Assembly: GCA_000827265.1 (NCBI GenBank)
Contig: KN834784.1
Span: 1 to 13,257 of the forward strand
Direction: 5' to 3'
DNA from: Collybiopsis luxurians FD-317 M1
Lineage: Eukaryota; Basidiomycota; Agaricomycetes; Agaricales; Omphalotaceae
DNA length: 13,257 bases
Shown here piece after piece: positions 9,703 to 13,257 of this stretch (position 1 is the first letter of the stretch; each line of letters starts with the position of its first letter). Below the pieces are notes generated by a model, which saw nothing but the letters and a program-made list of their open reading frames with translations, was not told the DNA's origin and did no database searches. Position numbers and translations under genes: made by a program.

Positions 9703-9916
9703 CACTGCCCGCATTTGCCCAGGCGGTAATTTTTTTACTGCCTTAGATGCGGTGTGCTCGGCAGTGTGAAGGGCAGTCCCGATCGGCCGATCTAGATCTT
9801 CATGATTGGGACTCGGCACTCGGCACTAACCCAGCCACAACTGTCCTTCACACTGCCCTTCAGCGTGCCGAGCACACCGCGTTGAAATTCTACTGGGCGG
9901 CAAAATGCAGGCAGTG
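9703..9916. mobile_element. Non-autonomous CACTA-like DNA transposon (MITE), 214 bp
   Basis: The ends are inverted repeats CACTGCC and GGCAGTG. The longer terminal match, 9702-9719 against 9899-9917, has one mismatch and one single-base gap. Both sides carry TTA (9700-9702 and 9917-9919), a 3-bp target duplication. The hexamer ACTGCC or its complement GGCAGT occurs at 9704, 9737, 9760, 9772, 9852 and 9910. Termini of the CACT type, a 3-bp duplication and short subterminal motifs in both orientations are hallmarks of the CACTA (En/Spm) superfamily. There is no transposase; the open frame across it is incidental. A PIF/Harbinger-type element, which also duplicates TTA/TAA, is the main alternative. 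Confidence 0.7.
9749..9880. repeat. Inner inverted repeat (foldback) of the CACTA-like element
   Basis: Positions 9749-9777 pair with 9852-9880 over 29 bp with three mismatches in one cluster. Within the loop, AGTCCCGATC (9775-9784) nearly pairs with GATTGGGACT, and GATCGGCCGATC at 9781-9792 is a perfect 12-bp palindrome. CGGCACT is repeated twice in tandem just after GATTGGGA. Confidence 0.85.
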
Positions 9917-9919
9917 TTA

Positions 9920-10722
9920 TAAGCTCTCATTATGTCAAAAAAGGTTTGGACATTGCCACTATAAACAGCCCAACACCAACCCATGACTTACTAGTGTAAA
10001 CCAACTCAAGATATTTACGCTGATTTTAACCCGGGTAGTGTACTTGGGGGTGTTTATCGACTTCCTAGTTTCCAGACATTTGGAGGAATAGCTTCATTGC
10101 TAGATTTTGGAGGGGTCAGGTCAGGCACTATCTTTGAATTCCTCTTAATTATTAGTCTCGCTGGCCTACGGCTGCTCCACTAGCTGTAGAGATTAGCCTA
10201 AAGTTGTAGAGCTATCTTGTGTCTCGGTATTGTCTCGACATGTCTGTCCATGTCATTCATGTGATCACAGTCCTTTGGTAATCCAGGACAGGCCAAGCCT
10301 ACTCCCTGAGTTATAGACATTTTACTTTTGTAGTCAGGTTGTAGCAAGCCCATCTCATAATTGTAGATCCTTTCTCTCATAGAGATTCAGTCATGCATAC
10401 CCTTGTAGTAACAATCCCCTTTTGAATGGTTCCTTGGTTGACCTGGGCCATCTTGTGTTCTACAAATCATTTCTGAGAGAGCAGACTGTGATCTAAGGTC
10501 CTCTACTCCCTTTGTAGGCCACTCAGGACTTATAGTATAGGTGCATAGCAAGATACCCTTATGAGTACAATAGGCCAACTATTGGACTGACAGCTCAGGC
10601 TCACTACAGTCCTATAGTAAAACCATAATAGTCAATACAAAGTCTCAGATTGTAGACTTTGATACTTTCAAGCCTTAGCCAAAAATTTAAAAATCAGCTT
10701 ATCACTGCTCATTTGCCCTTCA
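9920..10722. other. AT-rich, no gene recognised
   Basis: Many TGTAG, CTATAG and CCTTAG-like words recur between 10150 and 10680, giving a repetitive look that might come from an old transposon, but no LTR ends, reverse transcriptase or transposase motifs could be seen. The minus-strand frames of about 60 codons here have no protein-like content. Confidence 0.4.
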
Positions 10723-11240
10723 ATGGGAATCTGTATTTGTGAGATTTACTTGCAAACATTTGGAGCTGATATTGCACATCCTTTATTCAGATATTTTCCT
10801 CTCAAGAAAGAGGGTTGATATTCCCACTGACATTTTGTTGGCTAGCTTCCTGAACACTCTGAAAAGTTCAGTTGATAACATTGCAACTGAATGTATCACC
10901 ATTGTGACAGAACAATGACTTTCTCTTGATGGAGTTCAAGGGGATTGCTGCTGCAGGCAGCACTAAGGATAGATAGACAGTTGAAATGATTTCTGGTATT
11001 CTGCCACTGGGCACTTAAAAGTTGATACTATGGAGTTGCTTAAAGCATCCAGTTTTGTATTCAAGTTATTTTGGGATTTTCTCAGTATGACAATAAGGGT
11101 CACACATGTAAAGGGTTGCCAGCTCACCACTCACCACTCAGTTATGACACCCCATGCTAAAATAATAGTAGAGGGGTCTGCAACCTCAACCTCAATTGTA
11201 CAGAGCGCAGCGCCAGAGTTAAGTCAAGTACTCTGGACCT
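10723..11240 (+). pseudogene. Probable decayed coding sequence read in shifting frames
   Basis: Protein-like sequence passes from one frame to the next with stops overlapping the changes: 10723-10818 (EIYLQTFGADIAHPLFRYF, then PLKKEG), 10814-10918 (VDIPTDILLASFLNTL, then SVDNIATECITIVTEQ), 10914-10976 (NDFLLMEFKGIAAAGSTKDR), and a last open frame to 11240 containing MELLKASSFVFKLFWDFLS. There are no introns at the shifts. This fits a gene or transposon ORF that has picked up small indels. I do not recognise the family, and short AT-rich frames can mislead. Confidence 0.3.
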
Positions 11241-11401
11241 GCTAATAATCAGAAGTAGGCACTGGCATGGAACTCACACTATAGGTTCCAACCAGTAAAG
11301 TATATTGAAAGAGATACCAATGAGAAAAAGAGTAGGGAAAAAAAACAAAGACAGAGACAGAGACACAAGACATTAATGCACAAATCCAAGACCGAAAAAT
11401 C

Positions 11402-11453
11402 CTGAGTGATAGATCAATAATGTGCAAAGCAGTTTAGCAGGAAGAGAACTTAC
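11402..11453 (-). other. Candidate 52-nt intron at the 3' end of the WD40 gene
   Basis: Reading the minus strand, GTAAGT starts at 11453, a branch-like CTGCTAAAC follows, and CTCAG ends at 11402; the 52-nt length fits the other introns here. It begins six codons before the TAA. If it is spliced, the next codon becomes TGA, so the protein merely loses its last five residues after SNSK. The effect on the protein is trivial, but the intron would place the 3' UTR further left. Confidence 0.4.
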
Positions 11454-13257
11454 ATTTACTGTTTGACATGGCAATGCAAGTGGAATCCCAACAGTCAGTC
11501 CATTTCATTCCATAAGCAAAATTTGACCAGTCCACAGTAAGGGCAGAATTTACAGCATCAGCAGGAATAGTATAGATTTGGAATTTATCTCTGAAACCGC
11601 CCCTTATCCAGGGAGGAAGCCAAAGGATGAGTTCCCCATCTTGAGAGCAGAGCCAGCCACGGTTATCAATATGACCTAATGAAATTCCTGGAGGAAGGGG
11701 AATGTGATATGAATAGGGAAGAATGGCTCCAGAAGGAGGAGTGTAAACTGAAGGGGAGGGATCATGACCATGCCCTGATCTTTGAGTGCTCCAAATTCTT
11801 ATGGTGCTATCACACGAGCCAGACACTACATGATGACCATCAGATGAATAGGCCACCGAGGTAACCCAATCAGTGTGCCCTTGGAGTGGTTCCCCAACCT
11901 GCAGACCTGTTTGTGTATTCCAAACTCTTACTGACCCTCCTGAAGATCCAGACACTACATATTGTCCATTAGGTGAATATGCCACAGAGCAAACACCATA
12001 AGTGTGGCCATTGAGGGACTCCTTGGTCTGCAGTCCTGTGTGAGCATTCCAAATTCTTATTGTCTTATCATTTGAGCCAGACACCACATATTGACCATCA
12101 GGTGAATATGCCACTGCAGTAACTTCATCAGTATGGCCTTTGAGTGGCTGCCCAACCTGCAGACCTGTTTGAGCATTCCAAATTTGTACTGTCTTATCAT
12201 AAGAGCCAGACACTACATATTGACCATCAGGTGAATATGCCACTGAGGCAACTTTCTTTCTGTGGCCTTTGAGTTTCTCAACCTGCAAACCTGTTTGAGC
12301 ATTCCAAATTCTGACTGTCTTATCCCAAGAGCCAGACACCACATATTGTCCATCAGGTGAATATGCCACTGAGGTCACACAATAAGTATGGCCTTTAAGT
12401 GGCTTTCCAGCCTGCTGACCTGTTTGAGTATTCCAAATTCTTACTGTGTCATCTTCAGAGCCTGACACCACATATTGACCATCAGGTGAATATGCTACTG
12501 AGGTAACAGAATAAGTGTGGCCTTCAAGTGGCTTGCCAACCTGCAAACCTGTTTGGGCAGCCCAGATTCTTACTGTCTTATCCTGAGAGCCAGACACTAC
12601 ATATTGACCATCAGGTGAAAATGCCACTGAGGTCACCCTGTTAGTGTGGGATTGGAATGGCTCTTCACCCCTCAGATATGATTGTGCATTCCAAATTATC
12701 ATTGTTGGGGCTATACCACGGTGACTCGAGTTAGGGGTAAGTCCACCAGAAACTACATATTGACCATCAGGTGAATATGCTACTGAGGTAACATAGCCAC
12801 CATGACCTTGGAGTATCTTTTCAATCTGCAAGCCTGTTTGAGCATTCCAAATTCTAACTGTCCTATCATAAGAGCCAGACACCACAAATTGACCATCAGG
12901 TGAATATGCCACTGAGGTGACACATTGAGTGTGGCCTTTGAGTGTCTCCCCAACCTGTAGGCCTGATTGAGCATTCCAAATTCTCACTGTGGTATCCCGA
13001 GAGCCAGACACAATATATTGACCATCAGGTGAATATGCTACAGAGGTAACAATATCAGTGTGACCTTTGAGTGACTCTCCAACCTGCAAATTTGTCTGAG
13101 CATTCCAAATTCTTACTGTCTTATCTGCAGAGCCAGACACCACATATTGCCCATCAGTTGAATATGCCACTGAAGTTACTCTATCAGTGTGGCCTTTGAG
13201 GGTCTCCCCAACCTGCAGACCTACTTGAGCATTCCAAATGATCACTGTGCAATCATC
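11434..13257 (-). CDS. WD40-repeat protein, C-terminal part (probable STAND/NACHT-WD40 receptor), 5' end outside window
   Basis: The frame is open from the right edge (first full codon GAT at 13257-13255) for 607 codons to a TAA at 11436-11434, without introns. It begins inside a WD repeat (IIWNAQ), then has eleven complete repeats of the form GHTxxVTSVAYSPDGQYVVSGSxDxTVRIWNAQTGLQVG, which should fold into beta-propeller blades. About 115 residues follow, with GWLCSQDGELILWLPPW and NFAYGMKWTDC. That tail matches the pattern I know from the ends of Agaricomycete NACHT-WD40 proteins (GW..G..GELL.WVPP, then D...F.HG..W..C). In such proteins the repeats sense a ligand and an N-terminal NTPase triggers a response; those domains are not in this window, so that role is inferred. 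No true start codon is visible: the GTG at 13245 is an internal valine. WD40 identity is near certain; STAND membership is likely. Confidence 0.95.
   Translation of the reverse strand, partial: DDCTVIIWNAQVGLQVGETLKGHTDRVTSVAYSTDGQYVVSGSADKTVRIWNAQTNLQVGESLKGHTDIVTSVAYSPDGQYIVSGSRDTTVRIWNAQSGLQVGETLKGHTQCVTSVAYSPDGQFVVSGSYDRTVRIWNAQTGLQIEKILQGHGGYVTSVAYSPDGQYVVSGGLTPNSSHRGIAPTMIIWNAQSYLRGEEPFQSHTNRVTSVAFSPDGQYVVSGSQDKTVRIWAAQTGLQVGKPLEGHTYSVTSVAYSPDGQYVVSGSEDDTVRIWNTQTGQQAGKPLKGHTYCVTSVAYSPDGQYVVSGSWDKTVRIWNAQTGLQVEKLKGHRKKVASVAYSPDGQYVVSGSYDKTVQIWNAQTGLQVGQPLKGHTDEVTAVAYSPDGQYVVSGSNDKTIRIWNAHTGLQTKESLNGHTYGVCSVAYSPNGQYVVSGSSGGSVRVWNTQTGLQVGEPLQGHTDWVTSVAYSSDGHHVVSGSCDSTIRIWSTQRSGHGHDPSPSVYTPPSGAILPYSYHIPLPPGISLGHIDNRGWLCSQDGELILWLPPWIRGGFRDKFQIYTIPADAVNSALTVDWSNFAYGMKWTDCWDSTCIAMSNSKCKFSSC
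11782..13257 (-). repeat. Tandem array of 129-nt WD40 units (11 complete, 1 partial)
   Basis: Complete units start at 13197, 13068, 12939, 12810, 12654, 12525, 12396, 12270, 12141, 12012 and 11883 (reading leftwards); the last core ends near 11782. Most units are exactly 43 codons; unit 7 is 42, and unit 4 is 52 because of a nine-residue insertion between SGG and MIIW. The stretch encoding SPDGQYVVSGS is almost identical at the DNA level from unit to unit, so the array has recently been expanded or homogenised. Unit 10 has SPNG and SGSSGG, losing both usual aspartates; unit 5 has QSH in place of the usual GH. Confidence 0.95.

Noticed and set aside
9747..9986. 79-codon plus-strand ORF
   Set aside because: It lies almost wholly inside the foldback transposon and its residues reflect the inverted repeats; no protein-like content.
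10150..10680. LTR or retrotransposon remnant
   Set aside because: Recurring short words suggest old repetitive DNA, but no TG...CA ends, target duplication, primer-binding site or polymerase motif could be found.
11679..11864. Plus-strand ORF opposite the WD40 gene
   Set aside because: It is an antisense shadow of the well-supported WD40 coding sequence.
12780..12974. Minus-strand ORF in another frame of the WD40 repeats
   Set aside because: It arises from the repeated DNA of the array read out of frame.
1..13257. tRNA genes
   Set aside because: GGTTCGA-like B-box matches were looked for on both strands; the few partial ones lack an A box and an acceptor stem.

Overview
The window looks like a piece of a basidiomycete fungal genome, most likely Agaricomycetes. 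The reasons are short GT-AG introns of about 40-75 nt, a gene cut into many tiny exons that encodes a fungal DUF6533-type membrane protein, and the C-terminal half of a very regular WD40-repeat protein of the kind fused to NACHT/STAND domains in mushroom-forming fungi. No tRNA, rRNA, CRISPR array or bacterial-type operon was seen.

Layout. Positions 1-5.9 kb are the more GC-balanced part. No long ORF or recognised family stands out, but several short open frames are joined by good splice signals: plus-strand candidates near 1.4-1.9 kb, 3.1-3.4 kb and 3.9-4.3 kb. On the minus strand, 4.6-5.45 kb holds an open frame with a second, degenerate copy of its first part just upstream. The two copies differ mainly by synonymous transitions, which argues that this is or was protein-coding. 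A perfect 14-bp-arm hairpin lies at 2875-2907. Around 5.82-5.93 kb a small GC-rich patch marks a change to AT-rich sequence.

Positions 5.9-11.4 kb are AT-rich. The best-supported gene here is on the minus strand at 9134-7456: a DUF6533-type multi-pass membrane protein rebuilt from about a dozen exons, with one internal stretch (about 8480-8180) that I could not join. At 9703-9916 is a 214-bp non-autonomous DNA transposon with CACTGCC/GGCAGTG ends, a TTA duplication on both sides and repeated ACTGCC/GGCAGT motifs inside, as in CACTA-type elements. Around 6.47-6.71 kb and 10.72-11.24 kb are traces of coding sequence, probably decayed.

Positions 11.43-13.26 kb hold the strongest feature: the C-terminal part of a WD40 protein on the minus strand, running off the right edge. 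Eleven complete near-identical 43-residue repeats plus part of another are followed by a tail typical of basidiomycete STAND/NACHT-WD40 proteins. Variation is concentrated at a few positions per repeat, the pattern known from fungal self/non-self receptors. The N-terminal effector and nucleotide-binding domains, if present, lie outside the window, so the receptor role is inference.
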